Of a stretch of DNA of 64,000 bases, positions 24,592-36,461 are shown piece after piece (positions within the stretch are counted from its first letter, which is position 1; each line of letters begins with the position of its first letter). A program made the translations under genes and the position numbers. This stretch comes from Vermamoeba vermiformis. Its lineage: Eukaryota; Tubulinea; Echinamoebida. The notes under the pieces were generated by a model. It was not told the DNA's origin, did no database searches, and saw only the letters and a program-made list of their open reading frames with translations. The stretch is taken from NCBI GenBank assembly GCA_045837725.1, contig JBEWZL010000179.1, forward strand, positions 62,001-126,000. Direction: 5' to 3'.

Positions 24592-25758
24592 ATGGCCACA
24601 AATCAATTTGGTGGTGTATATTTCCCTGGGGCTTGTTACGATCAGTTACTCCGTATTCGAATACTGCAAGATTTGATTAGTCTTCAACCAAATCATGGTG
24701 CAAAGAGTGAGCTCGCAAGAAAATACAGTGTTTCACCAGCGTATATATCAAAGTTAAATAATCTATTTGTGGAATATTTGACCGATCCTTCTGGAGAAAA
24801 AGCACGCAATCTACTTTTTTCTCGCTCGCACTGTAGGTTCATTAATTAAATTGGTAAATAATATTATAATTAACGCCTATATATCTAGCACACATCCGTG
24901 AGTCACGTAAGCTGGATATTGAGAGCATTCTGTATATTTTACTGCTTGTTGAACAAAATCCGACCATCTACCTTTGGGAACTACAATTAATGCTTTATGC
25001 TCATCTCAATATCGAAGTATCAATGGAGACCATTCGAAAGACTATGATAGAGATCGGACTAACACATAAGAAAGTGTCAAGAGTGCATCTCCGCAGATTT
25101 ACTCCCCGAAACATACAATGGCGACGAGTTTATTCGGAACTGATTAGCCAAGCAAACGTTGATAGATTATTTTATTTTGACGAATGTGGTTTTGCAAGGC
25201 GTGACACACAGCGAAATTATGGTTGGAGCGCATCTCGTCGTTGTGTAGCAATTGATGACTGGACGAGACTACCAGCGATTCAACTACTCGCATTAATGGG
25301 CAAGAATGGTGTGCAAGCGATTCAGCTCCTATCTGGTACAGTAACAAGCCTGCACATCTGCAACTACTTTCTTGTGCACGTGTTCCCGTTCTTACCTCAA
25401 GGCTCTGTCATCGTGATGGACAATGCATCGATTCATCGTGGTGCAACATCGCAGTTCCTTGCCGACTTGCTGCAATTAAAGGACTCTGTTTTAATTTTTT
25501 TGCCACCGTACTCGTAAGTCTACTTGAGTCTTTAAATTTGTTGTGCAAGCCACCAAAATACTAATAATATTTCTACCCTACAGACCTGACCTAAACCCAA
25601 TTGAAAATATGTTCGGGACGCTGAAATGCTTTATTAAAGATCAGCGATGTACAACAAACGAAGATCTGCTTGACAGCATTTTTCGTGGGATTGATCTTAT
25701 TACTCCAGAACATTGCACGAGCTGGTTCGTGCACTGTGGTATTGTTACTCCACAATAG
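24592..25758 (+). CDS. IS630/Tc1/mariner-superfamily transposase (DD37E)
   Basis: Exons 24592-24832, 24889-25513 and 25584-25758 join to 346 residues. The N-terminus has a helix-turn-helix (KSELARKYSVSPAYISKL, about 40-60). The catalytic domain shows YFDECGF (first Asp), VMDNASIH (second Asp) and PPYSPDLNPIENMFGTLK (Glu), with 37 residues between the second Asp and the Glu. The DNxxxH and SPDLNPIE blocks are diagnostic for the superfamily. All catalytic residues are present and both introns are clean, so the enzyme could be active. It would bind the terminal repeats and cut and paste the element at TA. The intron interrupting the LPPYS|PDLNP motif is unusual for this class. Confidence 0.92.
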
Positions 25759-27300
25759 AGCGACAGTTTGGACAGTTATGATTTGTAGCAAACCAATTAT
25801 CAATACAGTTTGCACAAAATATGTGCTTGCACGGCAATTCTCGTAACTCAACCCGTGAACTCAAAACATTCTCTCGACATATTGAACAGTCAATTCTTGT
25901 GGCTGTGGCGTCGTTGTCATCGATTAGAATGGGAAGTTTGTTGATATCACGAACGGGAGTCGGCTCATTCGGTAAGCCAACCAAAAGCTACACAAAAGAG
26001 TTTTTAATGCACGACTCAATACTTTATCATTGTTGTTAATTACTAACTTCATAGTCATAGTCAGGGTCCCTAAATAATTCGGCGATCTGATCCGGGTCAA
26101 ACTCTTCATCAGCGGCAATATTCACAGTTGTTATTTGACCTGAGCTATAGTTCAGAGTAAGTACTCGAGAGCTATCATCGGAAGCAGTCTCAGGCGAAGT
26201 AGGATCTTGCTCTTTAAGCCTTTGCGTGTCAGTCGAAGTGGCAAGCAGATCGGCAGGGTTTTTGATGAAGTTTTCACTGTTGTACAGACTAATAGGATTT
26301 GGCCTAATCATTATATCACGCAGGGTCCCAGGCCTAGACTTTGTGGATGGTGCACTGTTGCTTTGGGCGTTGTTCAGTGTGCTTGTGTACCGCGAAACAA
26401 CGTCGTTGATCACTTGACTTGTTGGAGGAGCTGTTGACAACAACCCACTCTGATTACCTTGTAATTGGCTTGTAGGTTGCAGGGAAGGCTGCTCTACAGG
26501 CCTAGGTGCCAGAGTTGGATGTGGTGCTGGACTTGGACTCGGATGAGGGTAGGGCGGAAACAGAGACCAGTTACCCCAAGGTGCTTGCATTGGCATTGAG
26601 CCTTGGCCTAATGAGCACCAATATGGATATTGTGGTGGTGGCTGTGGCCAGAAAGAGTAGGTTTGCGGATGTGGATACGGATACGGCGGTAAGTACTGTG
26701 GTGCTCCATAAGTGTTTCCTGGGGCAATTGAATTTACAGCACTTGTATTTAGGCCGTCTTGTGCTGAATTTGGTGCCTCTGGTGGAACTTGCGACGTTAG
26801 ACGTTTGTACGAAGCCTGCATCCGAGCAACTTGTGAATCTCCTTTTGTTTCTTTCAAAAACTGCTCGTTTAATTGGCCTGCAAGGGTGTTGCTCTTTGGC
26901 AATGAATTTGAAAGCGCCTGAGCTGGGTTTTCATGATCTAAATAATAAATTCGAGGAAGTTAGTTGTGAAACCAAGACCACTTGGGCACGTACTAATCGC
27001 CTTGGCTAGTATTTCACCTAAATCCACTTTTGGTCGCTTTGGTGCTCCCTGTTGCTCGTGGCTTGCTACTTCAGCAATCTTTCTTTTTGGGCATTGGTGG
27101 CCTTTTTTCGATACACCACACTGAATACATTTTTGAACAGTTCCAACAGGTGGTCCTTTTTTACTCTTTGTGTCGCTATCAAGGAGCTCAAAGAATTTGT
27201 TAATAAATGTCTCTCGCGAGGTTTCTGGTAATTGTCCGCTCTTTATTTTGCCATCAACGATGGCAATCGCCTTTTCGTAATTATCAGCTCGGGAAGTCAT
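25745..27300 (-). CDS. Transposon passenger: RING-finger protein, candidate E3 ubiquitin ligase
   Basis: Exons 27300-26994, 26937-26048 and 25987-25745 join to 479 residues. The N-terminal 100 residues hold a CIQCG...GHQC cluster (possible zinc knuckle) and a basic PKRPKVD stretch like a nuclear signal. A long middle region is rich in Pro, Tyr and Gln. Residues about 430-476 are a complete RING-HC: C-x2-C-x15-C-x-H-x2-C-x2-C-x10-C-x2-C. RING-HC domains bind E2 enzymes, so an E3 acting on the transposase or on a host silencing or repair factor is a reasonable inference. The second intron uses GTTAGT as donor and is the only phase-consistent solution. I do not know of Tc1/mariner elements that carry such a gene. 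Confidence 0.8.
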
Positions 27301-27445
27301 TTGTGGTGGATCTATGCAAAACTACCAATACAATTCACAACCGGTTTGTAAGTGTCAAAAAATCAGCGTTTGGCGTTAAGAAATTTGGCAGAATGTTTCG
27401 CTATTGTTTGACGTTTTGTAATTCACAAAGCTAGTGATTCAAAGA

Positions 27446-27475
27446 CCAAATTTTACGGTAACTATTGTTTCGCTA
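27446..27475 (-). repeat. Right terminal inverted repeat
   Basis: 30 bp, the inverted match of 24422-24451 with one mismatch, followed by TA at 27476-27477. A partial echo of the end (TTTCGCTATTGTTT) occurs about 75 bp further in, near 27398, and may be a second transposase-binding site. Confidence 0.9.
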
Positions 27476-27715
27476 TAAAGCGTGCAAAACAACAAATATA
27501 TAGGCAAATTTATTTTTATAATATTTTAATCACGCTTAGAAGTCGTGACTAGAATCTTGACCAGATCAATATGTTAATCTGAGCTAATCTGTTACCTTCA
27601 AATATTCCAAATAAACTGCTCGTTGTTTCTTGCATTTTTTGGTAGGTGCTCGAGTGCTGGCTAACAACAAACAATAAATAATATTTTTTTTTTAGGTTTA
27701 ATCCGCCCTGGAAGA

Positions 27716-28093
27716 TTACACAGTGGTGTATCTCGGCTTTCGTCGCAAACCTATTATAACTACTGCTAAAAGGCCAATAATACCGAGTAAAGCACCTGCA
27801 ATGTGTGAGGCCAATGTGGTCTGTCTGGTCTGTTTGATCTTGGGCTCCGTGCCCTACTGCGTACTTTCGGATGCCTCTCGCACACTTTGTCGTTGGTATA
27901 ATAACATGCGCGATTTGGGTGCAGTTGTAACAATAGGAGTACGAAGTGCAAGGTAAAGTTGGTAGATACATTGGCGCTTGAGAGGTAGTGTTGGCCAAGA
28001 CGCAATATCTATTTCACGAAATAATACATAGGCTTAAATACTAAGCAACAATTGCAAAATTACCGTCTGGATGCCGTACTTACTCAACTCCAT
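27716..28093 (-). CDS. Candidate small single-pass membrane protein
   Basis: On the minus strand an ATG at 28093 opens a hydrophobic, signal-like stretch (MELSKYGIQTVILQLLL). Further on, one frame gives a membrane helix (HIAGALLGIIGLLAVVIIG) with a basic RRKPRYTTV end and a stop at 27716. The segment between is open in more than one frame, with Cys-rich or N-glycosylation-site content. I could not find one splice pattern joining the parts in phase. It may be a small type I membrane protein with two or three exons, or a decayed gene. Confidence 0.3.
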
Positions 28094-28549
28094 CGCAGTT
28101 CGCGTCTAAGACGTGCACACAGGGTAACCCTTCTTTTTATTTTTTTGACCCAGATAGGCGATCGATCCATGCTACTAAATATAGGAATCGATAGGACGAT
28201 TTTCTTTCTTCGTTGAAGTTCCTGACTCGAAGCATCATATACTACGCGGTACATGTCCGCCAATTTATCGTAAGTCGTAAAGTCTTCATTAATTCAAGGC
28301 AGTGTGTTAACTTAAGACCATTTCGGCGCAAGCTAAAGATAAAGGTTTGAGCAGGGCGATCGAGAGTGGATCCAATATATCGGATGAAATTTCAGCGTGG
28401 CACGTGTTCGGCACTGAATTGATAGATAGCTAAATCAAGTTATATGTTTGTTGTGCCTCAGAAGGTGCGTTCTGAACCGTTCAATATAATACGGTATAAT
28501 CGGCAAATAAATGCCGATAAATTTTTGCAATTTAATGGGAAGCAAGTTT

Positions 28550-28561
28550 TGACGTGCGTCA
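28550..28561. promoter_or_regulatory. TGACGTGCGTCA, degenerate form of the promoter palindrome
   Basis: Lies 139 bp upstream of the ATG of the first PA-7TM gene, matching the position of the perfect TGACACGTGTCA in the other three. The TGAC...GTCA arms are kept; the centre differs. Confidence 0.45.
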
Positions 28562-28688
28562 GTCGCGAGATTTTCGATTTCATTTCCTGCTTTGTAACTA
28601 ATTATTATTTTAATAGCGAGAGCTCGGGTGACCACGCTTAATTGTATTCAGTATTCTACGGTTGATCTGGCCATTGTAGTGCCATAAA

Positions 28689-31021
28689 ATGCCACTGCCG
28701 ATCCGTTGCTTATCCTTTATTTTCTTATTATATGTAAGTAGCCTAAGTATCAGTTAGATGATATGGTTATTATTTACGGAGTTTATTTTATCAACGACGG
28801 CATTATAGAACCAAATTTAAATTTTAACGGCTTGGATCCGCTAACTATTTAAATTTAGGTCTCATCAATTAGCGGCATTACTATTCGAATAAATAACAAT
28901 GAGCCGTTGTATTTCAACTCACCACCAGCGCGTTACGGCACGATGAATTTCAACATCACAAATGCAACTCTCGTTCTTGCTGACCCAATCAACTTGTGTT
29001 CATCTCAAAGTGCTGATTTTACTGGAAAAATCGTCGTCGCGAGTCATAATGACTGCGGGCCAACAACTAAGCTTCAATTCGCTTTCGAACGTGGAGCCTT
29101 GGTAACTTCCTATAAATAGCTACTATTAATCGAGGGTTCTGAATAATCATATGATAATACGAGGCTTTACGATTGAAATTTATGCTGGCACAATGTTATA
29201 AATTTGAATTCCTCAGGTTTTGTTTTGATCCAAAATTTTAATCGTGCGTTTAGGCAGTGTTAGCTCACGTTGAACTGAGTACTGGGCCCTCTGGCAACTT
29301 TTACTGGCGCACTACAAATGGACGGGCGTCTCCGAGCGATTTTATTCCGTACTTAGTCGTAAACTCAACGGTAAGTTCTGATCTAGATGCGAAATTAATT
29401 TGAGACTTAGTTTTCGTACTTAGGATGGAGCAACGATACGGAATTTATTATCAAATGCCTCATCGACTGATGTAGTCACTGCAGATGTGTATTCTAACGG
29501 TAAAAACAAAGCGCGACACAGTTTAATCTTTGCATTTATTCTGACGTAGGAATTAACTTTTAGACGAACGAAATCAATGGAAGGAATTGCTCGACACATC
29601 CAATCAATATTTAATATCAGTAGTCGTGCTTATCGTAGCCAACGCAGCAGGTCTTGGTTTTGCGCTGAGTCGCCTGATCTCGCTGCTCTTGAGCAAAGGA
29701 TGTTCTCGAACAACAAGTCACTTCACTTTGTCATTCATTTGTGCAGGACACACATCGACAATCATCTATTTCACCATCAACATCATTGATATCAAGACTG
29801 GTCCTGTTGCTCCTGAAGTCGTTCATAACATCTTTTTAATCTTCCCTGAACTGTTTCAAATGCTCTCGAGCCTTATCGTCAGTCTTTATTGGTAAGAAGA
29901 ATGGAATTCTATTTTCGAAACATTTGCATTTGTTTTTAACTTTCGGAGTACGGTCCGACTATTCCCTAATTGGTAATCTTGGCAGGTTCGAGTTGATCAG
30001 TTCAGTGAGCACTATTCCAATCAGTTTTGTTAAGAGGTTATTCAAGCCTTTCATTGCATTCGCAATCGTAAGTGGCGAGCGGCATAAGCAAACATCGATT
30101 TCACATCTAACGGATGCACATCCAGGTCATCAGTGTCTTGTACGTTGTGGTCATTCTCATTGCTGGATTGCATCTAAGTGATTTAGCCATTGTCGTTTTC
30201 TATCTCGTTTTTGTTGCCCTAAGTTTGGTAAGTTTTAGACTCGCGTACTGGATCCAAACTCTAACCGTCTTATAAAGCTCGTTGCTATTGTGTGGATTGT
30301 CGTAGGATCTAAAATGGTGCATTATATCGGCCGAAAGAAGTCCGAGAACAAAAAGAAATCGGCAAACTTCAAACGCGTAAGTCCATTCACTTTTTTTCAC
30401 TGAACGGTGCACTAACACCAGATCCAGATGAGCGGACTTATTATAGCTTGCGCGGTGTGCTTGATCATCACTCGGATGTTATATTTATGGCTCGGATTAG
30501 ATCCTACAGTGGCTGGATACCCTTCAAAATGGCTCCTTGTAGAGTCATTAATTTTCGTGTTTCAACTGGCCACGGCGTTCATTCAAACAGGTCTCTTCAA
30601 GTTCCACAAACGAGACTTTAAGACCAGTAGAGGATCGTCTGACGACTCCAAGACCAACACCAAGGCATCGGCCACCGGATCCTCGCTGAAGCTGAGTATG
30701 GCTGCAGCCACGAAGGGAGATTCAACTGCAGCGGATACGCTTACTGACAAGAATGAAGAATTTGATCAAAATGACAATTCGTCGGAGGACAGTAGCGAGA
30801 GCAAGACGAGCGATCGCAATAACAACGACAAAGAAGTCACATTAGATCCGGTCCCACTGTCCCCCGCTCATGACGAGAAAGGCACCGAAAAGCAAGCTAA
30901 CGAATCAAGTACTAGTAGTGAAGAGCAATCAGAGTCCAATGAACCATCGAGTAGCAGTTCGGGATCCCAAGAAGAACAAAACGATAGTAAAAATAGTTCT
31001 TCCGCGTCAAGTCGTGAGTAG
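28689..31021 (+). CDS. PA-domain seven-transmembrane protein, copy A
   Basis: Nine exons: 28689-28733, 28859-29101, 29254-29370, 29424-29499, 29564-29891, 29986-30067, 30126-30227, 30278-30376 and 30428-31021, giving 561 residues. A signal peptide is encoded alone in exon 1. Residues about 20-150 look like a protease-associated (PA) domain: LADPINLC, FTGKIVVASHNDCGP, then FERGALAVLAH. Seven hydrophobic helices follow (about 170-420), with SRLISLLLSKGCSR after the first and YLWLGLDPTVAGYP before the last. A cytoplasmic tail of about 135 residues is very rich in Ser, Glu and Asp. The PA part should face the lumen or outside and bind peptides or sugars. Receptor-like function is inference; the 7TM part matches no family I can name with confidence. 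Confidence 0.82.
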
Positions 31022-31114
31022 CTTACTTGATCATAATAGTGTATTAATAATATCTTAGAATAAAATATTGGCCCAGTGGCCTTCTGATCGATGCGGTGGC
31101 AATTTAATTAAAGA

Positions 31115-31126
31115 TGACACGTGTCA
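31115..31126. promoter_or_regulatory. TGACACGTGTCA palindrome upstream of copy B
   Basis: Perfect palindrome 133 bp before the ATG of the second PA-7TM gene. Confidence 0.55.
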
Positions 31127-31247
31127 CCACAAATCGTCACCGCCGTAAAACCTGTGCGTAATTAGTTGCGTATTTTACTTTCCATTAATAACAACGAAAA
31201 GGAGACGTATGATAGGATAACCGACGAAAGAATTGAAGTTGCGAAGA

Positions 31248-33479
31248 ATGATCTCCAGTCACATCCCAAACCACTTTTTGTTATTGGGACTGATAATGGC
31301 ATTGGTATGTTTGTAGCACTAAATGATATCAGTAGACCAGAGTATGATATTACTTAGATCCTTAGGTTACAGAATTATTTGGCCTGGATCTAACGTTTTT
31401 TGGGATTTATCAAATTACGCCCGGATTAACGCGCTTATTTGTTAGATATCCAGTACTCAATCCATTATTATCTATGCCAACAATAGCGAAGTTTATTTCA
31501 ATTCTCCTGCGGTTCGTTACGGCAACCTGGATTTCAACATTAATAATGCAACTCTTGTTCTCGCGGAACCACTCAACTTGTGTTCCCACCAAACTGGTAA
31601 TTTTACTGGAAAAATCGTTGTTGCAACGCATAACGGATGCAGCCCAACGACAAAGATCCAGTTTGCAATGGAACGCGGAGCAATTGTAAGTATTTGTGAT
31701 ATTAAACGACACGTAGTCTTATATCGAATGGTATTAATACCATTTAATCTAATTATTGGCATCGATAACCAAATTGATTGCTTAATTTGGACAAAAGCGT
31801 AACAACGGGCCGGACAAACAGCTAATTATAGTATTTTAGGCAATATTAGCGCAACACGATGGAAGACGAGGACCAGCAGGCAACATTTATTGGCGAACGA
31901 CGAATGGTCGGTGGGCTCCTGCCGAGTTTATTCCTTACGTTGTAGTAAACGCATCCGTAAGTTGTTGCCTGTCTACTCCAAACTTAATGTGCTTACTCTA
32001 TGCCCATAGGACGGCGACAGCATTATAAGTCTAGTTGCTAATTCGACGAGCAATGAAATTACGGCAGATCTGGATCCGAATGGTGAGTTTACCCGATCTT
32101 TTTTCGAGATCTGACATTATTTTAGATAGGAACGAATGGAAGATATTACTCGACACTTCTAATAGATACTTGGCTTCTGTTATAATCCTTATTGTGGCCA
32201 ATGCAGCAGGTCTTGGTTTTGCGTTGAGTCGTCTGATCTCGTTGATCATGAGCAAAGGATGTTCTCGAACAACAAGTCACTTCACTTTGTCATTCATTTG
32301 TGCAGGACACACATCGACAATCATCTATTTCACCATCAACATCATTGATATCAAGACTGGTCCTGTCGCCCCTGAAGTCGTTCATAACATCTTTTTGGTC
32401 TTTCCGGAGCTATTTCAAATGCTATCGAGCCTTATAGTCAGCTTATTTTGGTAAGTAAAAGGTTTACGAGTCAGATTCATCAACAAATGGATCCGTTACA
32501 ATTTTCCTAATTTGGAAATACCCAGGTTTGAGTTGATGACATCGACGAGTACTACGCCTATTCGCTTTGTTAAGAAGCTATCCAAGCCTTTCATAGCATT
32601 TGCAATTGTAAGTGGACCCCTTGCCTCGTTGCAGATCTAACGTAGTTGCCAGATAATATGCGCACTGTATGTGCTAGTCATAATATTGTCCGGTTTCAAT
32701 CTCAGCGACATTATGTTCGTCATATTTTACCTGGTATTTGTTGCTTTAAGCTTGGTAAGGACTACGTTGTTCAGTTTGACAAGTTCCGGATCTAACTTTT
32801 AGCCAGCTTGTCGCGACAGTATGGATAATCATTGGCGCTAAGATGATCCATCATATTCAAAGCAGTGCTAATATCCGCAGTAAGAAGGCTTCAAACTTCA
32901 ACAGAGTACGTGCTCGAGCGAATTTCCTTCCAGATCTAAGTTTATTCCTTCCAGTTGAGTGCCTTAATCATCGTATGTGCTGCATGTTTGATCATCACTC
33001 GTATGCTCTATTTATGGCTGGCACTGGACCCAACAGCTGACAGCAACCCGGACCGCTGGATCGTGTTCACGACTTTGATTTTCATCTTTCAACTGGCCAC
33101 AGCGTTCATTCAAACAGGTCTGTTCAAGTTCCACAAACGAGACTTTAAGACCAGCAAAGGATCGTCTGACGAATCAAAAAACAAACTGAAGGGATCTGTC
33201 GGAAGTACATCCGTGAACCTTAGTGCTGCAGCTACGAAGGGAGATTCAACGGCGATGGACACAATCACCACAGAGAGAATAGAAGACTATGATCAGAACG
33301 ACAATTCATCGGAGGAAAGTAGCGAGAGCAAGCCAGACAAAGATAGTGACATTAACATCATGAATGTCACAAATCCGTTGTCGCCCAGGACTGACGATAC
33401 AAACTCCGAAGAAAACAGCGCGAGCCAATCGAACGGCAACAATGAAGAGCAACCAGAGTCTGGAACGGAAATAGACTAA
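31248..33479 (+). CDS. PA-domain seven-transmembrane protein, copy B
   Basis: Nine exons: 31248-31304, 31446-31685, 31840-31956, 32010-32082, 32126-32450, 32526-32607, 32653-32754, 32807-32905 and 32955-33479, giving 539 residues. The first exon was found by position and phase: its 19 codons form a signal peptide (HFLLLGLIMAL) ending at a GTATGT donor. The intron positions are those of copy A. This is the most divergent member in the PA domain (LAEPLNLCSHQTGN, THNGCSP) and in the pre-TM7 loop (DPTADSNPDRW), yet its first-helix region is nearly identical in DNA to the others. The acidic Ser-rich tail is shorter than in copy A. Confidence 0.8.
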
Positions 33480-33600
33480 TTGGTATGCCTGGACACGAAC
33501 ATTCTATCATGCTCTTAATAAAAACATGACCTATTTAAATAGGCGCGAAGTGGAAACTATGATGGCAAAATACGTTCTCGCTCGATAAAAATGATGAAGT

Positions 33601-33612
33601 TGACACGTGTCA
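33601..33612. promoter_or_regulatory. TGACACGTGTCA palindrome upstream of copy C
   Basis: Perfect palindrome 140 bp before the ATG of the third PA-7TM gene. Confidence 0.55.
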
Positions 33613-33740
33613 AACTGTGATTACGGTGATTTTCGTGTTCCGAATGTAAAGTCGATTGCAAGTTTTGTTAGTTTTTGCAATACCCGCAGCAGTAGCTACT
33701 ACATTTGATAGTACAGGGTGGATGGCTCGGAAAAATTGAA

Positions 33741-35922
33741 ATGTCAATTGCAAGCTCTTTAATCCTGCTGCTTTCTCTGGCCTTCTGTGTAAGTGCAACC
33801 GATTAATTTTGTTTTATATTGATGGTCATAATAATAATTATAGTATTTTTACGTGCTATTTTGCGAACTGACACGCAACTGTTTCAGATGTGGATCTTGC
33901 TGATTCAATATTATTTTAGGTCGCATCGATTAGCTGCATTACAATACGAATAAATAACAATGAGCCATTATATTTCAATTCACCACCAGCTCGTTACGGC
34001 ACGATGAATTTCAACATCACAAATGCAACTCTCGTTCTTGCTGACCCAATCAACTTATGCTCATCTCAAAGTGCTGATTTTACTGGAAAAATTGTCGTCG
34101 CTAGTAATAATGATTGCAGTCCAACAAGAAAACTTCAACTGGCAATTGAGCGTGGAGCTGTTGTAAGTTTACCAAAAAATTCAGTCAGTTACTCAATAGT
34201 TACTGCCGTAGTGATGAATATAATATGATATTGTTATCAAAGCCCATAATTATTACAATTAATTAGATGCGTTGCACTTTAATTATTAACTTCGGAAATC
34301 CGTCAGGCGGTGCTATCTCAAGTAGAAGGAATTCGAAGAGGACCTGCCGGCAATTTATATTGGAGGACAACGACGGGACGATGGGCTCCTAGCGATTTTA
34401 TTCCTTACCTCACCGTAAATTTGACGGTAAGGATCCAGATGCGGAATTTTTAATCGTTATTTTTATTAATGGCAAGTCTTAGGATGGTGCAACGATACGC
34501 GAGTTAATATTAAATGCTTCAGAGAGTGATTTTATAACGGCTGACGTATTCTCAAATGGTAAATTGCTCCGGACAAAATTCAGTTGCTTATTTTTTAATT
34601 TAGCCGAGCCTAATCAATGGAAAGACATGCTCGATACGTCTAATCAATACATGTTAGTCGCTATAGTGCTTATCGTGGCCAACGCAGCAGGCCTTGGTTT
34701 TGCATTGAGTCGTCTTATCTCATTGATCATGAGCAAAGGATGTTCTCGAACAACAAGTCACTTCACTTTGTCATTCATTTGTGCAGGACACACATCGACA
34801 ATCATCTATTTCACCATCAACATCATCGACATCAAGACTGGTCCTGTCGCTCCTGAAGTCGTGCATAACATCTTTATTATATTTCCGGAGCTATTTCAAA
34901 TGTTAGCGAGCCTTATCGTTAGTCTATATTGGTATGTAATTCAGTTGCCGCTGTTGTTAAGGAATCACGTGACTTATTTCGAGATCAAACTGACAATCTT
35001 GTATCAGGTACGAACTTATTAATTCAGTGAGCACTATTCCAATCAGCTTCGTTAAGAAATTGTCAAAGCCTTTCATTGCATTCGGAGTAGTAAGTACCAA
35101 AGGGTTCGTCATAATCCCATCCGGATCAGATCTAACTGACCGGATCCAATCAGATCATTAGCGTCTTATATGTTATTGTTATTATATTCCTTGGATTGCA
35201 TCTGAGCGATATAGCAATTATCGTCTTCTATCTCGTATTTGTCGTTCTTAGTTTGGTACGTACTGGATCCAAACCCTTACCCCCGACATTTTTAACTAAC
35301 TTGCTCAGCTCGTGGCTATAATTTGGATCATTGTTGGTGGAAAAATGGTGCACTACATTCGAGTGCGAAAGTCCGAAAGCGAGAAAAAGTCAACGAACTT
35401 CAAGCGAGTAAGTCGTGGTATACTTTTCACTGAATGGTATACTAAACCCAGATCCAGTTGAGCGCACTTATCATTATTTGCGCGGCATGTCTTATAGTTA
35501 CTCGACTGCTCTATTTGTGGTTCGGCTTAGATCCCACAGTGGCCGGATACCCTCAGAGATGGCTCACTGCGGAGGTGGTGATTTTCATCTTTCAACTGGC
35601 CACAGCGTTCATTCAAACAGGTCTGTTCAAGTTCCACAAACGAGATTTCAAGACGACATCGAATAAAGGATCGTCTGACATGTCAAATACGAACCCAAAA
35701 GTATCGACTGGCGGAACATCAGTCAAATTGAGTGTGGCTGCTGCGACGAAGGGCGATTCAACTGCCGCAGAAACAATCGCTGAAAAAGAGGAAGAATTTG
35801 ATCAAAATGACAACAAATCGGAGGCGAGTAGCGAAGTGGAGGAGCCCCTAAGCGAGGACGAAGCTTCTGGCAGCGAATCAAGTTCAGTTGAAAGCAGCGA
35901 TAGCAGCATTGGTTCGTCGTAA
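33741..35922 (+). CDS. PA-domain seven-transmembrane protein, copy C
   Basis: Nine exons: 33741-33788, 33920-34162, 34307-34426, 34483-34558, 34604-34931, 35008-35089, 35154-35255, 35309-35407 and 35458-35922, giving 520 residues. Architecture and intron phases are as in copy A. Exon 1 encodes a strong signal peptide (SSLILLLSLAFC). The PA domain is close to copies A and D with substitutions after NDCSP. The tail (about 95 residues) is acidic and Ser-rich. Introns hold GGATCC and GATCTAAC words also found in the sister genes. Confidence 0.82.
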
Positions 35923-36461
35923 TTTCAAGATTATGATGCGCAATGTAAAATAAATGATTTCGATCGAATTTACCTCGTACTGACAAGATTTTACTTCGTT
36001 TTTTTGCAAGAATATTTCAATGCCCGAGTACAATCTAAAGCAAAAATGGTTAGTTATTTTGCTACACTATAAGTATATTTCCTGGATTGAAGGATCTCGG
36101 TGCTTCTTGGTCGGGTCATGTGTCACGACTTTGGTACTAAACTTGCCAAGGAGGATTTTAGGCCTTAACCACCAAATGGTAATAATTTTGCAAAACACGT
36201 GCTAGATATGAAATAAACGGTGAACTATTGGCCGACTATTTTTAGAATGGATCAATCTTTTTGTACCGACACGTATTTTTGGCGCTTTGCAAAAACCAGG
36301 ATTTTCGAACAATTGTTTTGTGCGCCAACGCCAACTACAACCAAGCAACTCTATTTAGAATAGGGATGGTAGGCAAATCGTGTCCTGTAGTCAGATTCAT
36401 TTTCAGACCTAAACTTAAATTGTTGCTGCAACAGAATTATTATTTATAATTTTTATTACAG
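35923..36461. other. Region between copy C and the LRR gene, 539 bp
   Basis: Should contain the promoter and first exon(s) of the LRR gene. An ATG at 36020 opens ten codons up to a GTTAGT site (36049), but that donor does not join the zinc-finger exon in phase. A further small exon would be needed and I could not identify it. Confidence 0.35.

Larger units (their letters stand above)
24422..27475. mobile_element. Tc1/mariner-like DNA transposon with two convergent genes, 3054 bp
   Basis: Bounded by 30-bp terminal inverted repeats (24422-24451 and 27446-27475, one mismatch) starting TAGCGAAACAATAG. Each end is flanked by TA (24420-24421, 27476-27477), the Tc1/mariner target duplication. Inside are a spliced DD37E transposase reading inward from the left end and a spliced RING-finger gene reading inward from the right end; their stops overlap by 14 bp. 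The starts lie 170 and 175 bp from the two ends, a symmetrical plan. Both frames are open and the ends nearly perfect, so the insertion looks young and possibly active. Confidence 0.9.
27478..28688. other. Intergenic region, 1.2 kb, with one candidate small gene
   Basis: Between the transposon and the first PA-7TM gene. It holds the doubtful small membrane-protein gene at 27716-28093 and the palindrome variant at 28550-28561. Otherwise AT-rich with nothing recognisable. Confidence 0.4.

Noticed and set aside
28435-28641. Overlapping frames of about 65 codons on both strands upstream of PA-7TM copy A
   Set aside because: Neither has splice or protein features, and the promoter palindrome variant lies within them.
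31166-31357. 63-codon frame starting at 31166
   Set aside because: It overlaps, in another frame, the signal-peptide exon (31248-31304) of PA-7TM copy B, which fits phase, hydrophobicity and promoter distance.
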